From Elusimicrobiota bacterium (GTDB taxonomy: Bacteria; Elusimicrobiota; Elusimicrobia; Elusimicrobiales; Elusimicrobiaceae), in contig JAISVV010000024.1 in assembly GCA_031271365.1 (NCBI GenBank), positions 1 to 6,416 on the forward strand: DNA of 6,416 bases, given 5' to 3'. The position numbers and the translations under genes were made by a program. Positions 6,069 through 6,416 of this stretch are shown piece by piece (positions within the stretch are counted from its first letter, which is position 1; each line of letters starts with the position of its first letter). The notes beneath the pieces were generated by a model. The model was not told where the DNA came from and did not search any database. It saw only the letters and a list, made by a program, of their open reading frames with translations.

Positions 6069-6416
6069 TTATTTTTTTCTTACGTCGGTAAGGAGGGTGT
6101 CGGTATAATAATGATTTAAAATCTGCTCAAAATTCTGGCCGGCTTGCGCGCGGCCGCCGGCGCCTGTCTGGCACAGGCCCACGCCGTGGCCCCAGCCGCC
6201 GCCGTAAAAGATAAAGGCTTTGGGTTTGCCTTTTTCCATCACGGGCTCGGTTATAAAATAGGTGCTTCTAAGCATGCCAAGGGCAAGATATCTTTTAATC
6301 TCGTTTTCTTTAGTAAGCGTGATAGAGCCTTTCTCGCCGTTAATTCTAACCCCGTTTACATAGCCAGAGCGGCCCCTTTTAACCGGCACCACCGATAATA
6401 TCGGCCCGATGTCTTT
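6069..6416 (-). CDS. SpoIID/LytB-family protein, C-terminal part (N-terminus outside window)
   Basis: The frame is open from the window edge to TAA at 6071-6069; 115 residues are seen. Residues 15-60 fit the middle of a SpoIID domain (RGRSGYVNGVRING, then a short helix with LGMLRSTYF). Residues 72-88, GGGWGHGVGLCQTGAGG, are the family signature, and the end (AQAGQNFEQILNHYY) is the usual close of the domain. SpoIID of Bacillus is a lytic transglycosylase that trims stem-less glycan strands during engulfment. Relatives occur widely in non-sporulating bacteria as amidase enhancers or cell-wall enzymes, so this gene does not by itself imply sporulation. The catalytic glutamate of SpoIID lies in the missing N-terminal half, so activity cannot be judged. 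The gene ends 255 bp before rex and appears to be a separate transcription unit. Confidence 0.9.
   Translation of the reverse strand, partial: KDIGPILSVVPVKRGRSGYVNGVRINGEKGSITLTKENEIKRYLALGMLRSTYFITEPVMEKGKPKAFIFYGGGWGHGVGLCQTGAGGRAQAGQNFEQILNHYYTDTLLTDVRKK

Noticed and set aside
5907..6119. 70-codon plus-strand frame across the rex upstream region
   Set aside because: It overlaps the rex promoter and the end of the SpoIID-like gene, has no ribosome site I can support, and its product has no recognisable features.
1..6416. CRISPR array, transposon ends, tRNA or rRNA genes
   Set aside because: No regularly spaced repeats, transposase remnants, terminal inverted repeats or structural RNA signatures were seen. 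The only strong repeats are the terminator stem and the operator palindrome.

Overview
The window looks like a chromosomal piece from an anaerobic, fermentative bacterium. Every gene I can support is on the minus strand, so transcription runs from high to low coordinates. The core is a compact operon, rex-hydC-hydB-hydA (about 5813 down to 743). It encodes a redox-sensing repressor and a trimeric [FeFe]-hydrogenase of the electron-bifurcating/confurcating HydABC type, best known from Thermotoga maritima. Host assignment is inference. Lysine and phenylalanine codons are AT-rich while alanine and glycine codons are rich in GCG/GCC/GGC, and the operon resembles that of gut Elusimicrobiota such as Elusimicrobium. 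A Firmicutes-like or other anaerobic lineage cannot be excluded from this window alone.

Layout, in the direction of transcription. 6416-6069: C-terminal end of a SpoIID/LytB-family cell-wall protein that starts outside the window. 6068-5814: intergenic region holding a strong sigma70-type promoter (TTGACA-N17-TAAAAT). Its -10 element lies inside a perfect 24-bp palindrome that matches the form of a Rex operator, and an extra half-site follows just downstream. 5813-5136: rex. 5110-4619: hydC. 4632-2749: hydB, overlapping hydC by 14 bp. 2743-743: hydA, 5 bp after hydB. 715-678: a 16-bp-stem intrinsic terminator. 673-645: a promoter for the next gene. 604-1: the N-terminal part of an exported protein with a GExH motif of the ChaN/erythromycin-esterase (TIKI-like) superfamily, running off the window edge.

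How the genes work together. HydC and HydB form the NADH dehydrogenase-like module, with [2Fe-2S] clusters, FMN and NADH sites, and [4Fe-4S] clusters. HydA carries the H-cluster and an electron relay. In characterised HydABC enzymes the complex oxidises NADH and reduced ferredoxin together to make H2, or runs in reverse. Rex senses the NADH/NAD+ ratio, and its apparent operator lies on the promoter of its own operon. This suggests a closed loop: high NADH releases Rex, the hydrogenase is made, and NADH is consumed with H2 release. No H-cluster maturase genes (hydE, hydF, hydG) are in the window.

I do not see an unprecedented system here. The points most worth a second look are the overlapping Rex-type operators, the cysteine-bearing N-terminal extension of Rex, H-cluster motif variants in HydA, and the unusual architecture of the exported GExH protein.
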